Positions 11,400 through 22,716 are shown, numbered from the stretch's first letter. The stretch: 64,000 nt of DNA from Forficula auricularia (GCA_024734495.1 JALMQS010000225.1:13111573-13175572), one strand, 5' to 3'. The notes: generated by a model from the sequence alone, not told the origin. Program-made: numbers and translations.

Positions 11400-12406
11400 C
11401 AGAGGTGGCCACAACGTGGCTCGCAAGCCGCATGTGGCTCTTCAGTCAATCTCGTGCTGCTCTTGAACCCTCTTGAATAATACTGATTTTAAAAAGTACA
11501 AAGTGTGGCATAAAGATCTACCACATTTTGAAGAGGTATAAAATAATTAAAAAATTTAACTAGAAAGAAATTGAATATATTTTTGAAAAGAACATAAAAT
11601 AAATTATTTTTAATGTATTTTAAACATTATCAGATAAAAGAGGGGAGGGGGGTCCAAAATGAAAATTCTAGCCCTTTCGACCAAACTCAACCAAATTTTG
11701 TAAACATATACTGTGGGGCCCTAGAAGACTAGAAATGAAAAAACTAACCAACCAAAATGGGGGGAGGGTCAAAAATGAAAATTCTAGCCCTTTCGACCAA
11801 AATCAACACAATTTTGTATACATATACTGTGGGCCCCCAGAAGGCTAGAAATGAAAATACTAACCACCCAAAATGGAGGGAGGGCAAAAATGAAAATTCT
11901 AGCCCTTTCGAACAAACTATGTACTATATACAAAATTTGGTTAGTTTAAAGCATTTATAGCCTCCTGGGGATCCACAGAATATGTATACAAAATTTGGTT
12001 GAGTTTGGTCAAAAGGGCTAGAATTTTTTTAACCCCCCCCCCCTTTTTTTTGTCTGATAATGTTTAAAATACATTTTTAAAAATTTCATTTATTTTCTTT
12101 TCAAAAATATATTTAAATTTTTTCATTTTTTATATCTCTTCAAAATATGTGGTAGATCTTTATGCCCCACCCTGTATAACAATTAAATTAAAAAAATAAT
12201 AATACAAAAATTAAATTAATTTGTAATTTGTAATATTATAAGTAAGTAGAGCAAAAAAATATATGTTACTTCATTTATATTTTATAAAATAAAAAAAGGT
12301 GTCTTTTTTTTAATAAAACATTAATTAATCTCTAAACAATCTGACTCCCTTTGAAACAGTTTTATAAATTTGCGGCTCCCAAAGTTAAGGTTAGTGGCCA
12401 CCCTTG
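11400..12406. mobile_element. hAT-type non-autonomous element
   Basis: Terminal inverted repeats CAGAGGTGGCCAC (left) and the inverse of CAAGGGTGGCCAC (right) have the CAG..GGCC form usual for hAT. The 8-bp flanks GTATATTA (11392-11399) and GTATTTTA (12407-12414) match at 7 of 8. The inside (about 11505-12175) is itself a palindrome whose core consists of family-H-like G-rich modules ('tctagccctttcgaccaaac'). No transposase. Confidence 0.8.
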
Positions 12407-12414
12407 GTATTTTA

Positions 12415-14002
12415 ATTATTGGATATTGATTTTTTATTTATTGATATTTAATTGTTTTGATTGTTAAAATGTCAAGTTTTAATTAATTGTGTTTTTCTCT
12501 CCTGTTTATTACAAAACAATACTAATACAGCATGTTCAATTTTTGTTCGTTTAAAAAGACTAGATAGTTTGAGAGTGGTGGGAATTGATTTTTCTGATGC
12601 TAGGAGGGAAAATAGTAAAGGTTAAAGAGAGAACAGCCGAGAAATGCTAGGGCGCTGCTGGTCGTTATAGTTTGAAATGGCAGCTAATGATATTCAGGGG
12701 GTGCGGTGGGGGGTGGCATTTGACTCTCTCGTGCCTCCACCACCTCCAGTTGAAAATTGCACCGCAAATCTACTAGGTTTTTTCCCTCCCTTTTTTCTGA
12801 TTGGTGAACTCGTTGGTTCGTTGGTTCGTTACCTGCCCTTCTTCATTCAAATCCACTCCTAGGATTACAGTATTATTCCGAGTCGTCACCATAATCACCA
12901 CTTTCTCTCTCTCTCTCTCTCTTTTACTTTCTTGTTCTTTTTTCATTAAAAAAAAAAAAAGAAAAAAATCAAATCAAATCAAAAAGTGCCAAAGTTCAAT
13001 CAAGTGTGGAATTTATCGATAGAAAAAAATGCAAAATTCAATTAAATTACAAAATTAATTTAATATGTAAATTGATTTATCTATATATGCAAATACACAT
13101 AAAAATATTTATATTTATTGGTTTTTAACTTCAAATTCGGACTTTTGCATATCAAATTGAGGATTTTTTTTTTATTTTCTCTCCTCTTAATGGCCTCGGA
13201 ATGAATTCCATTGTAGCCAGTCTACCATGAGTCTAAAATTTTCACATCCAAATATAAATTATGCATAACAATTATAAAATTGTGTACAATCAAATATACA
13301 ATAAATAAGTAATTAATTATAAACAATCAAATAGTATCACAGACAATGAAAATAATACATAATGAATAAAAATAATACATAATGAATAAAAATAATAAAT
13401 AAATAAATAAAACAATAAATTAATAAATAAATAATAAATAAATAGAACAATAAATTAATAAATAAATAATGAAATAAATGTCACAAATAATAAAATTTTC
13501 ACAGGCAAAATATAAATTATGTATAATAACTGTAGTTGTCAATTGTACTATAGCTTGATCTTATTTGCTAGGATAAACCTAATCAATGATTTGTATATTT
13601 CCGCTCTCTTGAAAGACAAAAAGATGCGCCAAATTCCATGGCCTTTGAACATCGTTGGCAATCAATTCACCTTCTATTCTATCTCTAAATCTAAATTTTG
13701 GACAACTAAATATCATATGATTGAGACATCCCCATGATATATATATATAAATATTTTTATTTTTATTTAAAGGTAATCTGGTCACCAGGACAATCTCTAC
13801 AATTGTCTATCTATAAAAATATTTAATATCTTAGTTTTGCTTTCGAAATTCTAGGGAAAGCAACTTTTTTAACTTTTTTCTTTTTTTGAAAAAATTGTTC
13901 CATTGATAAAGGGAGAAATTCTCCCAAAACATTTGGCTTTTGAATAAACATATTCTAGATTGTTTTTTATAAAAGATTTGTATTTTTTCATATATAAATA
14001 TA
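12415..14002. other. Intergenic with microsatellites and one GC-richer patch
   Basis: A GC-richer segment at 12590-12880 has short open frames with no recognisable motif. A (CT)n run lies at about 12900-12922, and AT-rich TAAA/AATA tracts at 13360-13480. At 13905-13975 is a degraded hammerhead-like string (TTGATAA...AAAAC) that I regard as a decayed PLE end. Confidence 0.4.
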
Positions 14003-14549
14003 TAGTACCTGGAGCACCGAGAGATGCACGGTAACTAAATTAAAAATAATACAAATATATATAATACACGCCCCCTGGACCCCCCTCCCCCGAAACCACG
14101 CACCTCGCCCCCACCACTGTATCCCCACCGCCAGCCCCCCCGGGATCCCCCACAACTGCACTCCACCTCCTGCGCCTCCCACATTCATCCCACCCCGCAC
14201 CCAGATTTTGCATTTCTAGCTTTTTAGTGCTCCACATATTATTTGTAGATTTGTTAACTCGTACACCAATTTGCCCACATTCGTTCATATTGATAAACAT
14301 TATAAAAATAAATAGGAAAATAATAATAAAAAAAGTAATCGTATAGGATCTGAAATAAAATCATAAAATTAAATAAGATTTGTTTCCAAGTTATATAAAA
14401 AAATCCACTTCAACCACTTTATTTGTAAACACACCTGTTTTGTTATGAATCCACCTGTAATGTTATGATTTAGACACCTGTTAATCAAAACAAAAAAAAA
14501 TTCTAATTTTAATATAATATAATAATATTTGTTATATAGTATTTTTAAA

Positions 14550-16296
14550 TAAATAATAAATAAATAAATCTTTATTTCTCGACCTGCTTAGAGGCACAAG
14601 TCCTCGGTGGCTAGGTCCTCCAAACATCAATACAATCTAGCTACAACAATACATTAATAAACATCAATACAAATTAATTACAACAATTTAACAAATAATA
14701 AACAAGTAAAAAAAAAAAAAAAGAAAAGAAAAAAAAATTAGAAATGTATGCTCATTAACAAATAACATGACCATATATTTCCATCAAAAGACAAAAAGTA
14801 ATTTAAAAATTCCGCGCAAAAACCCGATACCAGGAGCAAGCGACGCATTAGCCATCCCGGCATTTGCCATAAGTTGTTAAGGAAACCTGGTCAAAACCTT
14901 AACAAGGATGGTATGACCTCTCTCTGCCTCACCTAATCTCTGCTTGCGAGAACTAAATAAAATTTTGCACAACTCTAGGACATTAGGACTTGACAAAATT
15001 TATAATTGATTTAATCATAGGGGGCAGAGGACTATAATCCCAAGTAGTAACAGACAGACTGTTCCACAAATCAATGCCAGATCCTACAAATGAATGTAAA
15101 CCGATATTTTTCAAGAATCTTGGCTTACGAATCTTTTTTCTATGATCAGCTCTACCTAAATAACTTGGTTCCTGAAATCTATTCGTTATTTCCTCCCAAC
15201 TCCTAAAACCCTTATAGGCTTTGAAAATCACTTTCAATTTAGCCCATTCCCTTCTCTCCAATAAGCTAGACCATCCTAATTCATTAATCATTGAAGTGAC
15301 ACTACTAAACCTATCAAATTTACCAAAAACAAATCTAGCCGCCCTCCTTTGTACCATATCAATTTTTCTCTCTAATCGTTGTGGGTGTTTGTCCCAAACC
15401 ACAGAACAATACTCTAAATTAGGTCTTACATAAGTTAAATAAACTTTTGACTTAACTTCTCTAGATGTACCCTTCAAAATTCTACCAAACATCCCCAATT
15501 TCCTATAAGCCTTATTGACTATATAACTAATATGCATATCCCACTTTAAATTTGCCTGAATATGTATGCCTAAATATTTATAAAATTTAGATTCATTGAT
15601 AATATTTCCACCAATGTAATAATTTTGAGGACTAACCAGATTTCTAGTACTAAATCTAACCAAATTTGACTTGGAATGGTTTAGTTCCATTGAATTGGAT
15701 CTACACCATCCTTCAATTTGATCCAGGTCATTCTGTAAAGTAAGGCTATCACAATCATTATCAATTACTCTATATACGACACAATCATCCGCGAAAAGCC
15801 TAATAGATGATTGCACGATAGAAGGCAAATCATTTACATATATAAGAAAAAGAAGAGGACCCAGAACACTACCTTGAATCACCCCAGACGTGACATCTAC
15901 TCTATCAGACAGACCATTACCCACTTTTACAATTTGAGTTCTATCCCTAAGAAAACACCGAATAAATTTAATTAACTTAACAGACAACCCTGACGAGTTT
16001 AATTTTTCTAAAATAATTTTATGACTGACTTTATCGAAAGCCTTGGCAAAGTCCAAAAATACTGCATCTACACACTGACTTTTATCCAAAGCTTCCTGTA
16101 ATTCCTGAATAAAAGAAACTAATTGAGAATTACAGGAATAATTTTTTCTAAAACCATGTTGCCTATGATAGAACCATCCTTGCCCTTCCAAATACGAGCG
16201 GATATGAGAGTCTACCAACCTCTCTAAAATTTTGCCCACCAGACTTGTTAAACTCACTGGCCTATAATTACAAGCTAAGCTCTTATCTCCCCTTTA
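14550..16296 (-). mobile_element. 5'-truncated CR1/jockey-like LINE
   Basis: Minus-strand LINE with a 3' tail of ATTTATTT-type repeats (plus strand 14550-14572), a ~430-bp 3' UTR and a long RT frame. It is abruptly truncated near 16296, in the middle of RT. The flanks both match the Helitron-like repeat that it interrupts. Confidence 0.85.
14983..16289 (-). pseudogene. Non-LTR reverse transcriptase, C-terminal ~435 residues
   Basis: Reverse transcriptase of a non-LTR retrotransposon, which copies its RNA at a nicked chromosomal site. The frame is uninterrupted from the truncation point (about 16289, reading GDKSLACNYRPVSL) to the stop at 14983-14985. Motifs in order: NYRPVSLTS, HGFRKNYSC, motif A FLDFAKAFDKVSH, motif B SGVIQGSVLGPLLF, catalytic FADD in RLFADDCVV, YLGIHIQANLKW, then the C-terminal LEYCSVVWDKHP and IDLWNSLS blocks typical of CR1/jockey-type proteins. 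The endonuclease and RT N-terminus are missing. The open frame suggests a fairly recent insertion. There is no natural start, so it is not functional as it stands. Confidence 0.9.
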
Positions 16297-16463
16297 TAAA
16301 CATTAGTGGGTTTTAAAATTAAAAAACCAATTAATAAATAAAAGATAATTGAAAAAAATGTAAACAAACTTTTTTATTGAGATTTTCATCTATAAATAAT
16401 TACTTATACAAACAAATATATAAATAAATATATATACAATTTTTGCTCGTTTAATAAGAGTAT

Positions 16464-17183
16464 AGTACCTGGAGCCACCGAGCGATGCACGGTAACCAAA
16501 CGTACCCTGGACCCCCACCCCACCCCGACCCCGAAACCCCGCACCTCACCCCCGGATCTCCCACCATTAGACCCCACCTCCTGCACTCCACACATCCATC
16601 CCCACCCAGTTTTTGCATTTCTAGCTTTCTAGAGGTCCACAGATTATTATGCGTATATAGGTATATAAATAAATTCCGTTTATTTTTTAAATTAAATAAC
16701 CATTTATCGAGTTTTTCAATCAATTAAATAAATAATAAATAATAATTTTATTGAAACAATTTTTTACATGAAATAATGTATACATTGTATTTGAGGCTTC
16801 GATTTCGGAGATTACTTCCCCACCATCGACTGTACTTGATCTTATAGCTTGCGATAATATATTTAGTAAGTGTTTTTTAATAAGAGGAATTTCAATCAAT
16901 TAAATTGGCAAATTATAATATATAACGATATTTGGTATAAAGTATTAGTGGGTTTTAAAATTGAAAAATCAATTAATAAATAAAAGATAATTGAAAAAAA
17001 TGTAAACAAACTTTTTTATTGAGATTTTCATCTATCAATAATTACTTTAATTAAGAAAAGATCAATTAAGATGAAATTTGTCGAGGTCCAGACCCAGCCA
17101 GATTGTTTTCTCATCCTAAAAACTTGCTAATAGATTTTGTTTCATCAAAATCGGTAGAGCCGTTTTCAAAATAGAACTAAGAT

Positions 17184-17235
<52 letters not shown>

Positions 17236-17266
17236 AAACAATTTTTGCTCGTTTAATAAGAGTAGA
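16464..17266 (-). mobile_element. Helitron-like non-autonomous element, complete
   Basis: Minus strand: 5' end TCTACTCTTATTAAACGAGC (17247-17266) preceded by A, a TA-repeat, 'gagccgttttcaaaa', then C-rich modules, and near the 3' end the hairpin CCGAGC/GCTCGG-like at 16478-16495 followed by 'ccaggtact'. Abuts the previous copy head to tail. Confidence 0.6.
17189..17233. repeat. (TA)n microsatellite
   Basis: About 44 bases of pure TA alternation inside the Helitron-like element. Confidence 0.95.
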
Positions 17267-17990
17267 TAAAATTAAGGTTTTGTCTGAACATTTCTCAAAA
17301 TATCCACAAAGTTTTAATTTAAAAGTTTTCAAGCAATAAATTTTATTTTCAGCTAGCTTTCAAACAATTTAGATATTTGTTTTTCATTTAGATGATTATT
17401 ATTCTTTAACATTGTAACAAAATTTCAAGTCAGAGAAGCAATTTAGAAAAAAAAAGATGAGTCTTTAGAGGGTGAGAGGTAGGGGGTTGAAATGGAAATT
17501 AAAAAAAACATAAAAAAGCATTTTTATTACATAACGAGAGATTCTTTCTCTTTCTATCTCTCTTTAATATAAATATATATTTCTGATGCATATTCATTTA
17601 TTTATTCATCTTTTATTCATTAACAACAACTTAGCGAGGGGGATAGATTCATCATATTATTTTAAGAAAGTTGATGTTCTTTTCTTTTCCACTTGGATTT
17701 CATTTTAATATTAAAATATATATGTATATATAACAACCTGCAACAGTTGAGTTGATTTTCATATTCAATAAAAACAACAACAACAAAAAATCATTGATCA
17801 GCATTTTCTATCCCTTTAGAGCAAATATCTTTTTTTTATTATTATTAATATTTGTGGTAGTGTCAGCATGAATTATGAAATAGGATTTTATACAGTCCAC
17901 CTCTTTGGGTTTTTAATATCATCATATATGTCCATTCGACCACCTGCGGGCCAGATCTCGAAACAAATTTACATTACATTTATTATTACT
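17267..17990. other. Intergenic, nothing recognised
   Basis: AT-rich with short simple repeats. No element boundary or gene that I can support. Confidence 0.4.
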
Positions 17991-17992
17991 TA

Positions 17993-18696
17993 AAGTACCT
18001 GGAGCCACCGAGCGATACTCGGTAAATTTTTGCTTCAGTTAAAAGCTATATATTAATATTATTTTAATTTAAAATTCTGATAAAAATACAAATAGGTATA
18101 TATAGTACACCCCTCCCCCACACACACTTTGCCCCACCTCGGACCCCCACCACTGCACCCCACCTCCGCCCCCGCACCCAGTTTTTGCATTTCTAGCCTT
18201 CTAGTGGGCCACAGAATATGTGTATATAGGTGTATAAATAAATTCTGTATAATTTCATTTTTTAATTAAATAATTTATCTAGTTTTAAAATTAATTAAAA
18301 TGGCAAATTTAAATATATAATAATATTTCTTATGAACTTTTTATGGGATTTAAAACTTGATTTATAATGAATTAAATTGATTACTTTTAATATATAATAA
18401 TATTTGTAATGATCTTTTTGTGGTATTTAAAATTAAAAAACCAATTAATTGAAAAAAATGTAAACAAACTTTTTTATTAACATTTTCATCTATAAATAAT
18501 TACTTTAATTAAGAAAAGATCAATTAAGATGAAATTTCACGAGGTCCAGACCTAGCCAGATCGTTTTCTCATCCTCAAAACTTGTTAATAGAGTTGGTTT
18601 CATCAAAATCGGTAGAGCCGTTTTCAAAATAAAACAAAGATACAAATATATATATATATAAATATATAAACAATTTTTGCTCGTTTAAAGAGTAGA
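17993..18696 (-). mobile_element. Helitron-like non-autonomous element
   Basis: Minus strand: 5' TCTACTCTTTAAACGAGC (18679-18696) preceded by A. The 3' side has the hairpin CCGAG..ACTCGG at 18007-18024 and ends 'ccaggtact' near 17993. Same internal order as the 16464-17266 copy. Confidence 0.6.
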
Positions 18697-18759
18697 TAAT
18701 GTGCGCGACGGAATAATTAAATTCAAAACATAACGACCTTTATCTATTAAATTATTATT

Positions 18760-18960
18760 CAGAAGTGTGAAAATAATTCTAAATGATTATATAATGTAGG
18801 ATAATGTCCAGTTTGAAATTCCCATCTCATTGAGTTTTAATGCGTATTTGAATGAAATAACAATATAAACATCGAATAGACTGTGGATTATTACTAGTTA
18901 TTGCTTTGTTTACGTTTATAGTAGAGATTGTTTGGATTTAAAAAATTGAGATTAACAATT
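18760..18960 (+). repeat. Dispersed repeat, also at 22.4 kb
   Basis: Shares 'catctcattgagttttaat', 'gaatgaaataacaata' and 'gtggattact...gttattgctt' with 22405-22560. The 'gtggatta...tgtttatgtttgatgacgtaat' part also relates it to 35.82 kb and, inverted, to 32.7 kb. Non-coding. Confidence 0.6.
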
Positions 18961-19009
18961 AAATAAGTTTGAAATAGTTTTCGGAAACGGACTGGTAAAT
19001 TAATATAAA

Positions 19010-19592
19010 AGAATTTGGATGAGGCAATCCAGATTAAAAGAAAGATCTAACAAGATGTCAGATAGCAAGATCAACATTTATAAAAATGAAAAAATTATTC
19101 ACTAACCGAGATATCAACATGGAACTTAGGATGAGGATGCTGCGTTGTTACGTTTTTTCCACGCTTTTGTATGGAGTCGAAGCATGGACTCTAAAGAAAA
19201 ACCACATGGACAAACTACAGGCTTTTGAGATGTGGTGCTACCGCATAATATGGCGTAATCCCTGGACCGATAGGGTCACCAATGTTGAGGTCCTAAATCG
19301 GATGCAGAAGGAATGCGAGATCATTGACACCATAAAAAAGAGAAAGCTTCAATACCTGGGTCATATAATGAGAGGACAGAAATACAAATTTCTCCAACTG
19401 ATAGTTCAGGGAAAGATTGATGGAAGGAGGAACATTGGCAGACCCCGCGTGTCCTGGCTTAAAAAAAAATCTAAGGGATTGGTTTGATTGCAGCAATGTA
19501 CAACTGTTGCGAGCTGCGGTCAACAAGGTCCGGATCGCTATGATGATAGCAAACCTCCGATAGGAGATGCACTACAAGAAGAAGAAACAAGA
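19010..19592 (+). pseudogene. RTE-type LINE, C-terminal fragment
   Basis: The encoded region corresponds to the C-terminal end of an RTE-clade non-LTR polymerase. The open part (19086-19487) reads LYGVEAWTLKKNHMDKLQAF, WCYRIIWRNPWTDRVTN, LQYLGHIMRG and GRRNIGRPRVSW. After a frameshift at about 19470 it continues (LLRAAVNKVRIAMMIANLR) to a stop near 19563. Upstream, 19010-19085 can be read as the preceding residues (DEAIQIK..., IARSTFIK) only with frameshifts. The 3' end 'gcactacaagaagaagaa' is the short A-rich tail typical of the clade. RT catalytic motifs and endonuclease are missing. Confidence 0.85.
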
Positions 19593-19599
19593 TGTCATT

Positions 19600-19712
19600 T
19601 ATTAGACAAAGCATTTTCCTCTCTTTATTTTTTTTTTCAAAAGCCGACGTTTCGGAGATTTTTTTCTCTCCTTCTTCACGGTTTTGAAAAGGTCAATGAA
19701 GGAAGTACAAAG
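19600..19712 (-). mobile_element. Penelope-like element, short 3' copy
   Basis: Flanked by TGTCATT (19593-19599 and 19713-19719). Contains a minus-strand hammerhead-like core with stem II GGAGA/TCTCC, GAAACGTCGG and a long stem I (GGCTTTTGAAAA against TTTTCAAAACC). The first core base is changed (GTGAAGA instead of CTGAAGA), which should kill catalysis. Confidence 0.65.
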
Positions 19713-20237
19713 TGTCATTCTCTTCTGTCTCCTCTCACAGCCAGAGCCGGCTGAATTCATAGGCGACCTAGACGGCCACCCAAGGGCTCCAGATTTTTAG
19801 GGGCGCCAAATTTCAGATTATTTTTAGCAATTCATTTTTATTTTTTGACAAAAGACCTCTTTTTACCAATTGATGTAGCTCTCGAGTCAATTGAGAAACG
19901 ATTTAGTCAATTTAGATATCTTCTATTTTTGGATTTTTGTATGATATTTCTAGTCTCCAAAATGAATCTACGAAAGACATAATGTGGATCATTGTAAAAA
20001 GTTTGACGAAGAATCAAAAGATTTGAACGCTATTGAATTATGCAATGAGATTAATTTTATTTTGCCAAGAATTTCTCAAAAATCAATACCACTTCAAGTT
20101 CTACAATATACTGTAAAAATAAAATGATAGGTGATTTACAAAGAGAAACAAAGAGGTTGTCCTCTGCTTGATGCAAATAAACATACACACATATATATCG
20201 AGATGATATATCTGTATATACATATTATTTATTTGTT

Positions 20238-20285
20238 TGAGACTATAGTTTCGAAGACTTGGTCTTCATCATCAGTCTTTTTTTA
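20238..20285 (-). ncRNA. Hammerhead-ribozyme motif
   Basis: Minus strand CTGATGA (20269-20275), stem II GAAGAC/GTCTTC with loop CAA, GAAA (20249-20252) and a stem III ACTATAGT palindrome followed by C. All invariant core residues are present. Confidence 0.8.
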
Positions 20286-20461
20286 ATTATAAATGTTTTT
20301 CATGGAGTCAATATCGTATGGATATTGAAAATTTGGTGTCCCTTCGTCACTGGTGGTCAGCTTAGAACTAATAAAGACATTCAAATATAACAATATGTTT
20401 CCCTTTCTCCTTGTTTTACAAAGAGAAAGGCTGACAATGGAAGGGTTTTTCTTTTTTTCTT

Positions 20462-21010
20462 TTATCTTTTGTTAGCAAACATCTTAAGCAGATTGCTATT
20501 TGATAATTCGATTTGGTTGTTCAAACAAAGTTTTGAATTTCTATTGAATGATTTCAAAATTTCTAACGATTCGATTGCGTTAATTAATTTTGGGTTTATT
20601 TCACCTTTTATTAATCTAAAACCGGGTCCTTCTGGGAAAGAGTGATTGTTTGAATTTAAATGTTCCGCAAAAGAGTTTTCACACTTTTTATTTTTAAAAT
20701 CCCTGATATGTTCATTTAATCAAATTTTCAGATTTCTCTCTGTCTTCCCTACATAAATTGCTTCGCAATCTTTGCATTTCAAACTATAAACCCCTTCTTT
20801 TTCTATATTTGGTAATTTGTCCTTTTTATTTGAACCTAAATCTTTTCCTAGAGTAATTGGAGTTTTGAATACTGTTTTGAACCCTAATTTTTTCATTTTT
20901 TGTTTTAATTTTTCGGAAATTTGTCCATAATATGGGAGAACTATCCTAAGATTTTCTTTTTCTTTTTCATTCTTTTTTGAATATATTGATTCCAGGGTTG
21001 ATTTTTTGAT
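20462..21010 (-). pseudogene. PLE protein C-terminus with GIY-YIG endonuclease
   Basis: On the minus strand a single frame runs from about 21010 to the TAA at 20462-20464. It reads YQKIIKKSTLESIYSKK, a linker with KKLGFKTVF, then GVYSLKCKDCEAIYVGKTER (both halves of the GIY-YIG signature), HIRDFKNKKCENSFAEHL, NNHSF and the C-terminal ESLEILK region. One in-frame TGA follows 'NLKI' (at about 20715), probably a CGA arginine lost by a C-to-T change. The RT domain is missing through 5' truncation. Apart from that stop the domain looks well preserved. Confidence 0.88.
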
Positions 21011-21472
21011 AATTTTCTGATAAGTGATTTGCCTAATTTGTCTGTTGCAATACGGCTTCTTTGGACTCTTCCTGTCTCTGTAGCAACTGGCGAGAGAAGC
21101 TTCAAGTTAAAATTAATTAAGAACTTACTTCGCACTACAATGTTACAAGAAAGGCTTGTTAATTTAGCTAGAATTTCGATTGAGCACAAAATTGCTTATG
21201 AAATTGACGTGTAAGATATTGTAAGGCGTTTTGCCAAAGTAAAATCTAGAGAAGTTAATTATTTTTTGTTATTGTCATAAATAAAGAATATTTAACGATA
21301 GAACGGTATTAATAATATTACTTTGTTAGAATATCTTTCACACTATCTTTTATGTATATAGAGTAATACACATTAACCCAAAAGTCCATATCATTTTTTG
21401 CCTTAAATTACAAATTTAGGGGCTCCAAATAAAAACTCGCCTAGAACGGCAGTTGTCCTTAGGCCGACACTG

Positions 21473-21664
21473 CTCACAGTATTAGTTGGTGTGAGAATAT
21501 TCTATAACTTTGTATCATCCAGTAGAACTGCGCTAAATTATAGGTATATATAGTGGGTCGCTAAAAATGTTCTATCCTTAATTGTAGTCGCAACACAACA
21601 AAGTTTGGAAACGGCTCTGAATTAGATTATTATTCAGAAGCGTGAAAATAATGATAATAATGAT
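21473..21664. other. Spacer, nothing recognised
   Basis: Short AT-rich stretch between the hAT and the next PLE. Confidence 0.4.
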
Positions 21665-21802
21665 TGAAAGTTTTTTTACCGAGAGTAGCAGAATTTTTAG
21701 ATATTGAAGGAGACAATAAAAGAGTGTGTCTTCTGCTGGAATTATAGATTTTATTTACTTATAACGAGACTATAGTTTCGAGGGCTTTTCCCTCTTTATT
21801 TA

Positions 21803-22190
21803 TTTATTCATTCATAATTCTTACAATTTAACTTTACACAATGCTCTGAGGCAGTTTGCCTCATATAAGAAGTAAAAAAGAATAATTAACATAAAACAAA
21901 GAGGAGAAAAATAAAAACAAGTGTGTGCAAAAAAGAAAGCTCCAGCGAAAGGAAGGTGAGAGAGCCAGTAGGGGGGAAAAGATAAACCATAAAAGAGAGA
22001 CGCCAAAAAAGAGACGCTCACTCCCGAAACCGCCCCCGCGAATACATGCCAAGAGACCACGATTGAAGATAAGTGATGATGAAGATGAACGGGTGAATGA
22101 AGGTAATGAATTCCACAGTCGGGCAGCAGTGACAGTGAATGACCTATTCACCACCCCGGACCGGTGATTCGGAATATGTATACGATTTGA
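21803..22190 (-). mobile_element. CR1/jockey-like LINE 3' fragment
   Basis: A minus-strand frame near 22154-22040 begins MVNRSFTVTAARLWNSLPSF, the C-terminal 'LWNSLP' block of CR1/jockey-type proteins. The 3' UTR ends with a TGAATAAATAAA-type tail at 21803-21815. Only the last ~390 bp were inserted. Confidence 0.75.
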
Positions 22191-22267
22191 TTGATTTATC
22201 AGTCTATTACAATGGATTCACATGGATTAATTTATGAATTCATAAATTAATTCCTGTGAATCCATTG

Positions 22268-22312
22268 TAATAGACTGATAAGAGAGCAAAGCCCTCGAAA
22301 CTATAGTCTCGT
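22268..22312 (+). ncRNA. Hammerhead-like motif (one core change)
   Basis: CTGATAA (22275-22281) in place of CTGATGA, then GAGAG...CCCTC stem II, GAAAC and ACTATAGTC. The left-arm partner on the minus strand is cut in two by the LINE between CTGATAA and stem II. Confidence 0.5.
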
Positions 22313-22382
22313 TATAAATAAATAAAATTTATAATTCCAGCAGAAGACACACTCTTTTATCGTCTCCTTCGATAATAATGAT

Positions 22383-22629
22383 ATTAATGTAGTATACGAG
22401 GTGCATTTTGAAATTCTCATCTCATTGAGTTTTAATGTATTTGAATGAAATAACAATAAAATATTTAGAAAGAGATTAGCGAATAAGCGGTGGATTACTG
22501 GTTATTGCTTTATTTACATTTATAGTGACGTAGTAATGTTTAGATTTAAGAAATTGAGAATAACAAAGTATTTATTTTAATATGATAATTATTAAATATA
22601 TTATTATTTATTATTCTATTTAAGCTTAT
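22383..22629 (+). repeat. Dispersed repeat, copy of 18.76 kb
   Basis: Matches 18800-18960 over several blocks (see that entry). Ends in AT-rich filler. Confidence 0.55.
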
Positions 22630-22716
22630 ATTATAATAGATTTTTGTTAAATTGAAGGGTTGTTTTTGTTACAAATATAATAAAACAATAATTTCAATAA
22701 CTATTTGAATTATTTA

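Larger units (their letters stand above)
14003..16463 (-). mobile_element. Helitron-like element, split by a LINE
   Basis: On the minus strand the 3' end is the hairpin region at 14010-14035 (ccgag..agatgcacgg) followed by 'ccaggtacta'. The 5' end is the ACTC...AAACGAGC block at 16444-16463. The middle carries C-rich modules (14065-14180). A LINE (14550-16296) sits inside; joining the outer pieces restores the order seen in the adjacent intact copy. Confidence 0.6.
20138..21023 (-). mobile_element. Penelope-like element inserted in hAT
   Basis: Flanked by GTGATTT (20131-20137 and 21024-21030). Its 3' side (plus-strand left) has the terminal repeat and hammerhead; the 5' side is truncated inside the protein frame. 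It shares 'gttgtcctctgcttgatgc' with the copies at 36.6, 37.9 and 38.5 kb. Confidence 0.85.
19862..21212 (+). pseudogene. hAT transposase relic (interrupted)
   Basis: hAT transposases excise DNA elements and create 8-bp duplications; the C-terminal dimerisation domain is the most conserved part. Left of the PLE, frames containing LPIDVALESIEKRFSQF (about 19865-19915) and FDEESKDLNAIELCNEINF (about 20005-20060) are visible with frame changes between them. Right of the PLE (21024-21212) an open frame reads PNLSVAIRLLWTLPVSVATGERSF, then LKLIKNLLRTTM and RLVNLARISIEHKIA, ending at TAA 21210-21212. This C-terminal block strongly matches the hAT dimerisation domain of the zinc-finger MYM-like type. 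Frameshifts, deletion and insertion make it inactive. Confidence 0.85.
19742..21472 (+). mobile_element. hAT transposon, decayed, with a PLE inside
   Basis: Left end CAGAGCCGGC and right end (inverse of CAGTGTCGGCC) are hAT-type inverted repeats. The flanks CTCACAGC (19734-19741) and CTCACAGT (21473-21480) are a 7-of-8 target duplication. Both sides of the inner PLE read as hAT transposase. Much of the transposase has been deleted. Confidence 0.85.
21665..22370 (+). mobile_element. Penelope-like palindrome, split by a LINE
   Basis: The 12-bp duplication GATAATAATGAT flanks it (21653-21664, 22371-22382). Outer arms 21700-21800 and 22265-22370 are inverted copies. The centre at 22195-22285 is a near-perfect palindrome around 'gaattc' (22237-22242). 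A minus-strand LINE fragment (about 21803-22190) interrupts the left arm. Without it the element would be little more than two abutting inverted terminal repeats. Confidence 0.8.

Noticed and set aside
12590..12880. GC-richer patch considered as an upstream exon of the receptor
   Set aside because: Translations in all frames lack class B GPCR motifs (no WMLVEG-like TM3, no Cys pattern of the hormone-binding domain).
13905..13975. Hammerhead-like TTGATAA...AAAAC and a similar one at 38652-38685
   Set aside because: Several invariant core bases are changed; not a ribozyme, at most a fossil.
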